Assembly (NCBI GenBank): GCA_000708835.1
Contig: DF236994.1
Span: forward strand, 62,001-126,000
Source: Klebsormidium nitens
Lineage: Eukaryota; Streptophyta; Klebsormidiophyceae; Klebsormidiales; Klebsormidiaceae
Length of the DNA: 64,000 bases
Direction of reading: 5' to 3'
The notes below the pieces were generated by a model. The model saw only the letters and a list, made by a program, of their open reading frames with translations, did not search any database and had not been told where the DNA came from. Position numbers and translations under genes: made by a program. Shown here in pieces: positions 1 to 11,626 of the stretch (the first letter of the stretch is position 1; each line of letters begins with the position of its first letter).

Positions 1-529
1 CACTCTTTAGTTCGATTGTCACAACGAGGAATTTGACCAATGTTAATGGAACCCGCTCGCTCGTGCACCATTGCCATATGAATGTACCCATTGAGAACTC
101 GCCATCCGAAGTACGTCAACGCTTCTGTCTTGTGCTTGACCCATGAGTTGCGAGGAGCGGCCTTCTTTCAAAGTTCAGCGGCTTCCGACCAGTCCGTTAG
201 AAACAGCCCCATATTCCACAGAGGTTTCAAGGTGTATTGTTTCCATATGGATTCCTTTCTGCTTACACAAAATATAACAGGTGGTAGGAGGGCTGAGTAT
301 CTCCCTGCAGCGAGCAAAGAGCAAACCCAGTCTGAAACTTTCCCAAATCCTTCCTTTGCCTCGGCATCGCAGACTCCGGCTCAAGCGCGTGTCGCCTCCC
401 AAAAGCCCAACTGCCTAGCGGTTGATCAATGCATTGAACGGAACATCCTCGGGAAAACTCTGCTTCAGGTGCAAATTCAAATCGATCCTCCTGCAGAATA
501 CTTATCCCCCCCCGCAGTCGCAAGCTCAC

Positions 530-3500
530 CCTTGCAGTCCGCGCATTGCTTCCCGGATGCCCGCGACCGCTTCCTCCCCCGTCATCCCGTCCTTGCCGTC
601 CCGCGCAAACTCCCGCAACGACGGGACCTTGCTCGCAAAGAACTCTCCGATTCGCGTTCGCTCCACCCGTGCGGCTGCGCAGATTCGGAGAGTAAGAGAC
701 AGTTTAGGCAGCGCAACTCCATGCCAGTGCCTTCAGGTCTGCCAAACTCCCTCGTTCTGGACGGGTGTGCTTGTCTTTCTAATGCTCTTTTACCCCCCTT
801 CAGAGTGACAAAACGTCCTTTACGTGGCTGTCAGCGAGAAGAAAGCTACAAGACTCCGCCTCAAAAAGAACCAAGGACATGAACCCAAAAACAATTGTGG
901 TTATACAAAGCAGCCCCGAAAATCAACAAACCTTTTAAGGGGACTCTAAAAGGATGAAAACATTCTCCTCAGCGAATGGCAAAACCGGAAAACGACCCCA
1001 ATGACCCAAAACATCCAGCGAGTGTAGCAACAGCAGAAATACTTCTACGAACGCGGAATCAGATTTCAGAGTATCATATGAAGGAAGCAAGCAGCACTCA
1101 CAGGCGTTGAGCTTTGCGAGGGTGCCAGTCACTGCTGCGATGACCGGTTCCCGTGGGGCGGTGGACAGGCCGAAGAGGTCCTCCGCGAAAATGACGCGCT
1201 GCGCCCGTTTCGGAGGGGTCTGGGGGGTAGGGAGGAGCATCGCACCGACCAAGCGCAGGAGAGAAGCATCGCGGGCGAACCAGCCTGTGGAACGAGGGGC
1301 GAGAGTCGGTGTGACGATCGGTTTTCGCAAGCAAGTACTGAAGATAAGATTAATGAGGAGACGGAGAGGAAGATCCAGGTCGCAGGAGCGATGACACAGC
1401 AAAGTGAGAGTCTGGTAGATAATAAAGTGAATCATAAAATGTTAAACACCTTGCGAAAGATAAGTAGCACGAATGATCCTTCAAACCGGCTTCACCCTTG
1501 TCTCGAAGGTGTCGGCATGGTGATCCGACGTCCGGAGCAGTTGCAAACGAGAGAGTGTGTTTAACAACGTACGAGAAAAGACGTCAACGAACAAAAGAGC
1601 TCTTACGCCTTTCCTCACCTACGGCATCGAGACTCGGCGACATTGGGACGACACCAGCCGCAGATACGCTTCCGTGCGACGGCCGGAAGCTGTAGACCCC
1701 ATTGTACGCCGCCGGTATTCGCAGGCTACCCGCTGTATCCGTGCCTGTGCGTCCAATCAAAGTGGTCACTCCCAGCATAGACGCAAATCCATGAGGGATC
1801 ATGGAGAGGGAAAAGCAGAGACAGACAGCCGGCGCATACACAAGCCGATCTCAAGCTCGTTGGATGGACTGGTGTATCGGCTCTCAAGTCGCTTGAAAAT
1901 TGATCGCCAAACTCATCACACCTCCGAGTTACTTGAGAGTGTGGCAAAACTTCCGGTTTGATTACAACCCTCGATGCTCGTGACAAGGAGACGAACAAAC
2001 CTCTGTTCCATCACACAATTCCTTGTATTACTTGAATAACGAAACGCAATGGCGGCCATTGCTTGAGAACACTCCAAGAAGATGCAGAGGAGATATGTGC
2101 CTCCACCCACTGCACCGGCCCCGGAGCCTATCCAGGGGCTTGAAAGGCAAGAATCGTCACACTTCACATGCAAACTCTGATAGATTGCAAAACGGCCTCC
2201 GACTTGGATCCTGTATGCTTTTCGCCCGTATTGCGTCCCTTACCACCCCTCCATGCCATCGTAGTCTTCGTCAACGGACTACCAAAAGCGAAAATACCAT
2301 CCCAGCTGTCACGCCGCTGATTCGAATTCTGATGGATCATGCAGCATCAAACAACACTGCAGAATCAGAAGCACATCATTTTCCCAGCCCCAAGTTCTCC
2401 TCCGTTTTCATCGTGGGTTCTTACCGATTGCAAAGTCCACTACCCCGGCCGCCACCGCTGCTGCGGATCCGCTCGACGAACCGCCTGGCACGCGGTCAGG
2501 GGCTGCGCTGTTGAGGGGGGTCCCGTAGTGCTTGTTCTCGCCGTTGATGCTGAAGAAAAAATGCCACACGGTATCAGAGTTGGACACACCTTAGTGAAAC
2601 AGGTAACAAGGACTCGGTCAGAAGCTCTTGTTGCGAAGATCACGAGAAGTAACAAGTAAAGACGGTAACAAGAGTTTCGCGACTACAAGCGCAATCAAAC
2701 ACACCAAATGACAGGGTCCACAACCTCCCCTGTCAAATCCACAAATGGCAGTGCGGCCGAGGAATCACGATTCACGACCAGACTTATCCCCACTGCAGGC
2801 GCAACTCCTTTCAAAGATGCCCCTTACTGCACATATCATATAAACCCACCCTCTTAGACTTTGATTGACTTACTTCTAGAAATTTGAGAGATTGGGCCTG
2901 TCTTTACCTGAACGCCAGCTCATCCATGTGTGTTTTCCCCACCAGGGTGGCGCCGTTTCGCAGCAGGGCTGTCACCACGTGCGCCGTGCTCTTTGCCTCC
3001 TCGTGCGTCGCTCTCCACGTCGGGTTGCCGAAACCCGTCACGTGCCCCTCCACATCAAAGCTGCACGTGCAGGGGGGGTGGACCAGGTCTATAAAGGAGC
3101 TCAATTGTCATACTCTTGAGGACGGCAGAAGTAATCTAGCATTATCTGTCAACGAGAGTTTCACTCGCCAGGCTGAAACTACCAGCAGGATCTTCAACTA
3201 ACTAGAAAATAAAGTCGCTAGTCCGCCACTTCCGTGCTAAGGGCCCCATCTTGCGAATCAACACCAAACTGCCGCATAGGTTCCAGGATTTCGCAGCATT
3301 GCAATTACGAGGTCATCCGTCCGATGAGTTGACTTTTTTTCAGATCGTAACTTTGAAGTTGTGGGAGGGTGTTAAAAGAAGTGCACCGAAAAGAGACCAT
3401 AACAATCGTGGTAATGGTGGGGCAAAGCTGCGACCACTTTCAAGCAAATTGCATGCGAACCTTGATTCTTGCATGTGCCCACTTTTAAGGGTTTGACTGC

Positions 3501-4036
3501 CATACATGCAGGTTTAAATTGGAGCAGGCATTCGGTCAAAGGGCCAGGGAATAGTGGAGAAGTAGCCTAAGAAGTCAGCATTGCTCGCTCATATCGACCT
3601 TACATCTCTTCATGAACCACTCTTTGAAATTTGATCGTCACATCTCGGCACAGAAGTCCAAAAGAGGAGTGAAACCCTCACCTGAAGGCATTTGGTGGAA
3701 AGTTGAGACCCGTGTTTGCAGTTGGCAGATGACATCATCAGAAAATTCTCAAACACCATAAAAGAGAAGCGCGCAGCTTCTTCACACATGCATAAGAAGA
3801 TCTGTCATCTCAACTCACATGTCCTTCGCCGCAAACCGCAGCCCCGAGAGAGGGAGCGGGGCAAGCGGCGGCAGAGGGTTTGGCGATGGTTGCACCTCAA
3901 ACTCCTCAATAAATGCATTGAGCTGCCTCTCTTCCGGCTCCTTCTTCTTTTTGGACTTGAGATAGAAACCCAGCAGTCCCAAGGATACAATGATAGCGGA
4001 TAGCAGAGGCACCGTCGAGCCACCAGGGGACCCCAT
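530..4036 (-). CDS. TOC64: Toc64/outer-envelope amidase-like protein, partial (3' end outside window)
   Basis: Six exons read on the minus strand: 4036-3819, 3060-2908, 2549-2425, 1744-1619, 1284-1102 and 674-530. All have GT-AG borders and agreeing phases, giving about 316 residues. The N-terminus (about residues 11-25, LLSAIIVSLGLLGFY) is a membrane anchor followed by a lysine run, as in plant Toc64/OEP64. The amidase domain follows. The signature-family triad is intact: Lys in VGKTHMDE, cis-Ser in PGGSSSGSA, and nucleophile Ser in GTDTAGSLRIPA. Arabidopsis Toc64-III, as I recall it, has lost active-site serines, so this copy is closer to AMI1-like or moss forms. Family role: chloroplast or mitochondrial outer-membrane receptor for Hsp90-delivered preproteins, through C-terminal TPRs. 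Any TPR region would lie beyond position 1, so amidase versus receptor cannot be settled here. Nothing convincing was found in 1-529, which is probably intron. Confidence 0.88.
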
Positions 4037-4504
4037 TGCGATGAGCCAACAACTTTTGCAGTGCTTTGTTGCTCAGCGCCTGTGCGCCACCCTTCGCAGA
4101 TCTCCCTTCTCCTCGTGATTTTTTCCAGCTGCCCAGCTCGAGCTCGAGTGGTGCTCTATTCTGATCTGATGAAATTCCTTTCAGAAGGACCATGTATCAT
4201 GGCATGACCAGGATACTGACGCCCGCGTATCCTCTTCATAAGCGGATTGTCGAGGTATGGTTTTCCCGTACGTCTATATTCCCACCTCAGTCACAGATGG
4301 AGGCAGGAAATTGCCAGTAATGACAAGGCCGTATGCAGGAGGCTTGGCCGCTTATGCAATCATCCTTTGACAACAATAGGTAGCCTATAACAGGAAATGC
4401 CTCCTTCCGAAGATACACATTCCCTGACTCCTGACTCCTGAGCCGAGGACCCAGACAAGAGGGGGCGCCACATTGCTGAGCGCTGCATTGGCACCATAGC
4501 AACC
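4037..4504. promoter_or_regulatory. Divergent promoter region between TOC64 and nicalin
   Basis: The start codons of the minus-strand TOC64 gene and the plus-strand nicalin gene are separated by 468 bp, with no coding-like exon between them. Both 5' UTRs and both promoters must fit here unless there are upstream non-coding exons. The region contains a short repeat, CTGACTCCTGACTCCTGA, near 4427-4441. No clear TATA box was identified. Confidence 0.5.
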
Positions 4505-7500
4505 ATGGCGTCTTTCCCCCGAGCCAGTCATGTGACAATCCTCTGCCAGCTTGTCTTCATTGCTGCCTGCATCTTGGCTTCGTGCGTAGAGGGCGTCGAT
4601 TCCTCGTCGGTGGTGGATGTCTTTCGGATGGTCCAGTATGACCTGGGGGGAAAGCCGCTGGGGTCTAGAAAAGCGGGTTTGAACCAGCATGTCAGCTCAG
4701 GGTTGGCGCTGCCAGGTGCAGATATTGCTCGGGCTACGATCGTGATGCCAGTGGGGAGCATCAATGAGACCCTCTTCAATGGTAAGTGTCACAATTTCTT
4801 TTCTGATGTGGAAGTACATTGTAGAATAAATGAAAGGTGCGATGGCCAATGTGGCGCCACTGTAAGAGACAGGACATTTGAACTTCCAATAAAAGCTATT
4901 GAACGCAGATCCGCTTACAAATTAGTTCTTTTTGCACTGGATGACCGTGGATTAGTTTCGACTTGAAGAAAGTATGTATGCCTAACATTTAAAGCGGTGA
5001 GACCAACAGGGCCCGATATTTCCACTTGAGGTCCGCAACTGATGCTCATTCTTGCCTGAATCCTTCACAAAGTGCCCTCTTTGTGATTACATCATCACCA
5101 GAGCGTTGGTGTGCTGTTTGCGGTGCAGAGGTGTTGCAAAAAAGAATACACGTTGGGAGCCTGCTCTTCCTGTTACCACGAAATTATGGCGCCCAAGACG
5201 ACGAGGAAGGTGCGAAGGATGCACACAATCTGGCGGCGCTTGAGCAGAAGCTGATCCAGGCCAACCTGGGGGTAAGCTTACCACCTCTTCCCTTACTTGA
5301 CTTCATATCTGCATCAAAACGTTCTTGACTTGCTTTCATGCCTCTGAGAGATTTCCAAGCAAATTCCTGCTACGCCTGTGCACTTATCAGCTTATCTTAG
5401 ATCTCTCCTTCCGCTCCAGGTTTGAAGTACCATTGGCAAGCTTGGACTTGCCAATTGAAAGGATCTTTAAGATTGGTTTGTCCGGTGGATCTTAAGAGTC
5501 GTTTTATTGCAATGATTTGAGCAATGATCGATTCAAGGCAGGTTGGATTGCTTGTTCGGAGCACTGCATAGATGTCCTTGGTGTTGAAGACATTCTGCGC
5601 TTTCGGTATGGTAGAAAGACAGTGTTCTCTACTACCGAGAGATAATTCAACGTCCCCGACAAAAGGCGTGGATGAAATTCCCAGGCTTTGTAATGAGCCT
5701 CATGATCCCAGGCTTTCACCTGCCCCGCCCTGAAGCCTGACTGGCTTCTATGATTGGGCAGGTGCCAGTGTATTTTGCGTATAAAAACGAGGTTTTTGCT
5801 GACATCCTGAGCGAGCTCAAAGCAAATGACGAGGCTGGAGTCCCTGCGAGCGCAACCAGCGGTGGTTATCGGTTGGTGGTGAAGACGCCGGAAGGAAGGA
5901 AGCTTCCGGCGCCAACGCTGGTCAACATTCAGGTGGGGCTGCGAAGTTTCTTACTGAGCATAAAAACAAAATCATTGCAAAGCAAAGGCCATGAAGCAGA
6001 GTTTGGATCCTAGGAAAACGCTGAAAGGGTGGGCTTGCTTAAGTTCAAGTTCTCAATCTTATTCTAAACTCCGATCTGGGAACATCAACAGCGACAAGAG
6101 TATCTATACGTCTTCCCAATGACAATCTGCTATGCTTGGACAAGCCTGAACGTCAAGCAACTGCACAGGAATGACTTACATCTTGTTCAGAGTAAGAAGA
6201 CCTTCTGAACGCACAGACTTGATTGTTCTCTGCCATCAACAAATGCGGGGGCTAACCCTCAACTCGAACTCGCTCCCCTGCAGGGCTGGCTTCGAGGCGC
6301 CCTCCCGTCAAACTCTCAGCCTTCTGCCATTCAAACCATTGCTATCGTGGCCTCGTACGACACATTCGGGGCAGCCCCGGGCCTTTCGTTCGGCGCCGGC
6401 AGCATCGGCACTGCGGTGGTAGCCCTTCTGGAGCTCGCGCGGCTCTTTTCGAAATTGTATGCGAGCGGAGCTACGCACGGAGGGTACAACCTGCTGTTCC
6501 TGCTGACTGGAGGGGGACCGTACGATTATGACGGGACGAAGCAGGTGAGCGGAATGCTTGGTCGTTCCGATGGTGCAGGCGACCCTGAACGGAGGGAGTG
6601 TGAAAGAGAAATGCAAAGAGCGTCACAGGATGTCAGTTGCTTCCTGTCCATTGGGCAGTTCAGCGTCGACCTTCCTTTTGGTTACTTCTAGTCTGCTCCG
6701 TGTAAAGCAGTCTGACACTCATGTGCCGTTTGGAGGGGTACCATGGCTTCTCCATCAGGTGCCAGGGATGCCGTTAAAAGCAGCTGAAGTCTTCACGAGT
6801 TTCGGCGTTCCCCAATCAGAGCCTAACCCACAACACTCGGTTCACGAACGTAGCCACATTTTCGGGGAATGGAAGTGCGTGGCTACATGCCACGCTCTCG
6901 AAAGATTGGAAGTGCGTGGCTACATGACACACTCTTCAAGGCCTCCTCTTAAAACGTCCAACAAGCCAATGAACGGCTTCAGAAACAGGTGGAAGGACGA
7001 GAACGAGTCTGACCTTGTTGTCCCGCTCCGCAGTGGCTGTCGAGCCAGGACAACCGGCTGCTCGAGACGGTCGAGTTTGCGCTGTGCCTCGACGGTCTGG
7101 GCGCTTGGGGAGACGGCGGCCTGAAGCTCCACGTTTCTCGGCCCCCGAAGGAAGCTGCAATCCAGGCACTTTATAGCACGTTCACGGAGGTTGCGGATGG
7201 GTTCGGGATTCCGCTTGAGATCGTGCAGAAGAAGGTTAACCTGGGAAACCCGCGGGTGAGTTCTCGGTTCCTGAGTACTCAAGCCCCCCTAACAGGCGGG
7301 TGTACTAACGGCCTTCGTTAGTGCGAACACTACGAACGACGGCCGCTCTGCCCCTCTTCCTTCTCTTGACGGAATTCTGTTGGACTGGCTGCGTCAAACA
7401 TTATCTTGCTCAGCCGTTTTCGAAACATGCACACCTCGAACTACTACACATGCATTTGCACTGCATCAAACACAGTCTTTCTACTTTAGTTCTAGAGGTT

Positions 7501-9788
7501 TCTTCTTCCCACTTCAATCATTAGGAACTGGCTGAGCGCGTTCTTACACGAGGTCATTCCTACCATTCAATCAAGTCTCCGGAAAGGCGGGAAAATGTTG
7601 GCCTGCAATTGGATTATCAAGTCAGGAGGACCGAAGTCACGTCTCCTCATCCTTTCGGGTGCACGCCAGGTTTCGAGACTTGATAATTTTTCTGACGTTC
7701 GTTCTGGGACGTCCCCTTGTCATTCTCGCTGCGCGCCAAGTGCTGAGGACTATCATTGAAACGTTTACTGAGAAAACTTGATTAGGGTATAGGCATAGGG
7801 TATTAGGTATAGGGTATAGGGTATTATATTATATACATATAGGTCCCTATATGTATATATTGTATAATAATACCTATAGGTCCCTATATACCTAATAGGT
7901 CCCTATATGTATATATTGTATAATAGGTCCCCGTGTCTTTCTCGCTGCGTGCCAGGTGTTCTGGGAGCACGAGCAGTTCTCCCGACGGCGCATGGTGGCG
8001 GGCACGCTGTCCGGCCGCCCCGCGCCCCCCGAGTTCCTGGAGGACACCGGGGGCATTGCTGACACGCGCGCTAGAGTAGACCCCGCTGCGGTAGCGAAAG
8101 CCGTCAAGTTCGTGGCAGAGAGCCTTGCTGTGAGTTCCATCGATTGCGCTTCTTGTTTCCTGGCGGCGCTTTCTGCTTGAAAGGACTTGAGCGACTCTGC
8201 TTTTAGATTGACAGTCGGCTGGATTGGAAGCGGTTGCTGAAGACTCAACGCGTATTGGCTGACTCGACTGCCACCGGCTTTGTATCTCGTGTCCACTTGT
8301 GAGCAACATCAAAAGGCGATTCGTAAGGAGGAGAACACTCATCCAAAAACTCCTTTCAATTGCACTCAAGTTCGCGAGCTAGGTATTATTTTGCCATTCG
8401 AGGCTTTTTTCCTACATCAGATAATTCAAGTCTCTCAGCGTTGTGATCCGATTGTTGTCTTGTGTTGCAGAGGCACATTTACGGATCAGGTAGCGTGGAG
8501 GTTTTTGCGGACAACACTAGCCTGGCCGTGAGCACGGAGTTCGTGGCGCACTGGCTGGGCCTGCTCGGGAGCACGCCCCGAGTGGCGGCGTTCCTGTCAA
8601 AAACGAGCCCCATAGTCACGGCTCTCCAAAAGGTGAGCAGCAAGAACGAACTGGGTGTTGGACGGGCAAGATTCAGGCATGGGGCCGATGCCTCGGTTTC
8701 GAACACGGTTCTTCACAGGGGTTCCACAGGGCAAGTCTTTTGCTCTTGTCCAGGACAAACGAAAGATGCAACTCGGCAGGAAGTCCCCGCAACATTGCAA
8801 GATCCACATAGACTGTGTTCGAAGTGTTCTCCAATGCGACTGCCACACGGGTACAAAGACGACACTTCGGTTCAGCAGACATTGAGTCCCCTTCGAACAT
8901 GGCAGGAGCGGTGATGTTTATCGATCAATCGCACTCTGTGCTGTTTCTTGGGTATCTGCTGCATTCTGGAAAGTAGGAGCACCTCGCACCAAATGCTTCC
9001 AAGTGCTGCATGTCATTGCACCTCCGCATATCAACTTTGGAGATGCAGGACGCGCTCAGGCCTTGGACACAGGTTAAGGTATTGACCGGCGTTGAATCTG
9101 TATTTTCTTGCAGCAATTGTCCGAGTACGTGGGGGAGGTCTCGTTTCACGCCGCCAAGCTCGAGAGTGACCTTGTCATGTACGACGCTTCCACGGCAAAG
9201 ATGAACATCCATAAGGTGACCGCTCGGCCTTCCACTCCGTTTCTCATTCAGAAACAAGCATGCCAATGTGTGACTTTACATTGAAGGGTGCTTTCTATTT
9301 TGAAGATGTCACGCAACAAAGTCCCGGCCACTTGAGACGTCTCCCAAGCTCATGCCGCTAGTTCATCCCGAGCTTTTTGAGAGTTGGAATTGATTTCTGC
9401 AAGCTTCTTGCAGGTGGCTAGCATGACCTTCGACATCTGGATCCTGCTCGCCGTTGCTGCTTATTTGGCTTCTTTGTACGCGATCCTCCACATCGCTACC
9501 AAGGTAAGTGAATTTCGAAGTCGCCGAAAGATTTCGCATATGACTTCTTCTGATACCTCACGTACTCGAAAGGTTGAGCTCAAGACTTTCAATCTGCTTG
9601 AAAAGTTCCTCCGAGCTCCTTTTCAAGAGAGTATTGTTCGGACTACCATTGTCATTATCCCTTCCTGCCAACACTTCTTCTTCTACTTTTTCGCGAGGTC
9701 ATTTTTTTGGTGTTGTTTGCAGGGACTTGATGATTTCTTGGGGGTGTTTAGGAAACCTGTGAACAACAAGAAGTCAAAAGCGTTGTGA
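4505..9788 (+). CDS. NCLN: Nicalin (ER membrane BOS translocon subunit)
   Basis: Ten exons: 4505-4781, 5129-5271, 5762-5932, 6284-6544, 7034-7255, 7956-8129, 8471-8632, 9114-9215, 9414-9503 and 9723-9788. Phases agree throughout and give 555 residues, close to the family length. The start is AACCATGGCG, followed by a hydrophobic signal segment (about residues 10-28). The nicastrin/M28-peptidase-like lumenal domain includes ASYDTFGAAP, LLFLLTGGGPYDYDGT and VFWEHEQFSR. A single membrane helix lies at about residues 505-530 (exon 9), followed by GLDDFLGVFRKP and a short basic tail ending KSKAL. Nicalin works with NOMO and TMEM147 in the BOS complex, which helps multipass proteins insert in the ER. 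It resembles nicastrin but is not a protease. Head to head with TOC64. Introns 4 and 5 hold direct repeats, listed separately. Confidence 0.95.
6870..6926. repeat. 20-bp direct repeat in nicalin intron 4
   Basis: The 20-mer TGGAAGTGCGTGGCTACATG occurs at 6870-6889 and again at 6907-6926, a 37-bp period. It lies wholly inside intron 4 and has no coding content. Confidence 0.75.
7783..7930. repeat. AT-rich palindromic repeat cluster in nicalin intron 5
   Basis: Two perfect 31-bp copies of a unit starting ATAGGTCCCTATATG occur at 7839-7869 and 7895-7925. A partial copy (AGGTCCCTATATA) lies between them. Upstream are TAGGGTAT repeats at 7786-7825. The unit contains the palindrome TAGGTCCCTA, so it can fold on itself. 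The exon 6 acceptor follows about 25 bp later. Probably a local satellite-like expansion; no function is evident. Confidence 0.85.
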
Positions 9789-11626
9789 CGCGGCAAGTAG
9801 GTAAAGCAAGAAAAGCTAGGTGCAAAGAATCGTGAGCACACGGTGTTATGACCGTTCCTGAGTTTTTCTCTTTGAGGAAGCAACGTTGAGCCGAAAAGCA
9901 AAGAATATTGATTGCAACCTTTGTCGTTGCGTTTGACTTCTGATGTCCAAGATCTTTCCGGCTGCGGCTTTGACGGCACCTTATTGATGGTCCATTGGAA
10001 GTGATTGCTACAAACCCATGAGCCACCCGGCCAGTGTGGCCGCCGACCGTGTTCCACACTACATTGCTTTAAGTGGCAAGGCGCTTAAAGCAATGAAAAT
10101 GGCGTCCCTAACCGGGAGGCCTTTTCTGGGTTAAGAGGAGGTTTTAGCGTTTACGGAGTTCTTGGTTGCTCGAGGTTAGGTATTCGGTTCGGGGCCAGTT
10201 ACTTGCACATGCAGAAGTTTAGATAAGGCGGTATACGGTATAGGCCTACCGGGATAGGTATGGCTACAATATTACGTAGCTTGCGTTTTGCCGGGTACAA
10301 GAAAGATCATCGCCCGGGGACTGAGTAGGTTAGGTTGGGGGTTTAAGTGGGTGAAAGTGTGGGGCACCTTGACAAGTCAACCAAGTCAAGGTCACGTGGT
10401 AAATTGGTAAGGGTTTAACCAATAGGATCGCGAATAAAATAGCTTTACCGCGAAATTGACATGCCAATACAGGGAGGCAACCATTCTCTGTTGCAACGAA
10501 ATATAGATCAGACTTGATTACTTTCAATGGTGCTCAGCCAAGGCACTAGACCGAGCGGCACCAGGAGAGATGCCCTTGCACATCTTAAGGACTATGCCAG
10601 GCTAGGGCGGCTGCAAATTTTCGAAACTTGAAAATGCAGCATGTTGCAATCTCATTTTGCATGATGCACTATGGCCCTCACGCATAACTCAGCCCGGAAT
10701 TCCTGAAAATGCATGTTTAATCAAGATAGATCCAACTTCATACAGTCATTTGGGCCCGACCATGGACCGCGGCGGCACATTCACATTTTAGGAAGGCCAA
10801 TGCATAATGGGATTGCAAACGATCGCTCAGGATGATGGTAACCGACGCAACGCGGGGCCCTAATACCTATTGCAATTCTTTGATGAGGCTCGAAGTCTGC
10901 CGCCTGACGAGCGTGGTGACTAACGTGCCAACTTGAAGCAGTGCAGCCTGTACACGCGCGGCAAGAATAGGCGCGGCGGGCGCGCGAGGATGAGAACGCG
11001 CGTTTCGCACAAGCAACGTGCGAAGACGTCGATTTCCAGCTGAATCGACGGCTATAACATGCGCCCTCCATTTTGGAAACTCGTCGTGCAACGAGTTTGC
11101 TTTCTTTCAAATTCAAATGGATTTCGGCCAGCCTAGTTGCAGCCCAAGAACAAGCACGAAGATGGTGCAGCCGCTAGAATTTAGAAAGCTGGCGACGGAA
11201 GAAAGAATCATAATGCCAGCCTGCTGACGCGAGCGCAAAAAGGCTGCCTTTGCCTTCGCATGGTATAGCGCACTTTGCATTTGAATTCAGAGGATTAGCA
11301 GAATTGAGGGCTTGATTAGCTGTGCTTCCTTTTCGCATTGGGTATGACCACGCTTGGCAAGAGTAGGACGTTCACGTGCAGAAGCGACTGCAGCCGGTTG
11401 AATTTCGCTTCGTACCAGCTTGCGGAGTGAAGTCATCGAGTCTCAGGGGGTAGAAAGGTCCCACTATGGCTTACTTGATGACTTGGCAATCTGACAACCT
11501 TGCTGAACAGATGAAGACCACATTTGGCCATACTAGTAACACACGGAATTGATGTTGACAATGTTTAACTGCTTAGTTGGTCAAGTAGGTTAGGGTTGTT
11601 CGCTTGGTATCCCTTTGAGTTGCTTG
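9789..11626. other. Intergenic region between nicalin and EXO1
   Basis: This stretch of about 1.8 kb holds the nicalin 3' flank and the EXO1 upstream region. I see no exon with good coding character. The only clear structure is a perfect 12-bp inverted repeat at 10062-10095, listed separately. Confidence 0.55.
10062..10095. repeat. Perfect 12-bp inverted repeat with 10-nt loop
   Basis: CATTGCTTTAAG at 10062-10073 is the exact reverse complement of CTTAAAGCAATG at 10084-10095, with a 10-nt spacer. It lies about 270 bp after the nicalin stop codon. There is no run of T after either arm, so this is not a Pol III terminator. It could form a hairpin in a long 3' UTR or be a relic of a small inverted-repeat element. 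Confidence 0.7.

Noticed and set aside
11615-11626. Upstream in-frame TTG start for EXO1
   Set aside because: It is not ATG, and the family needs Met-Gly at the N-terminus. The ATG at 11627 gives MGIQGLLP.
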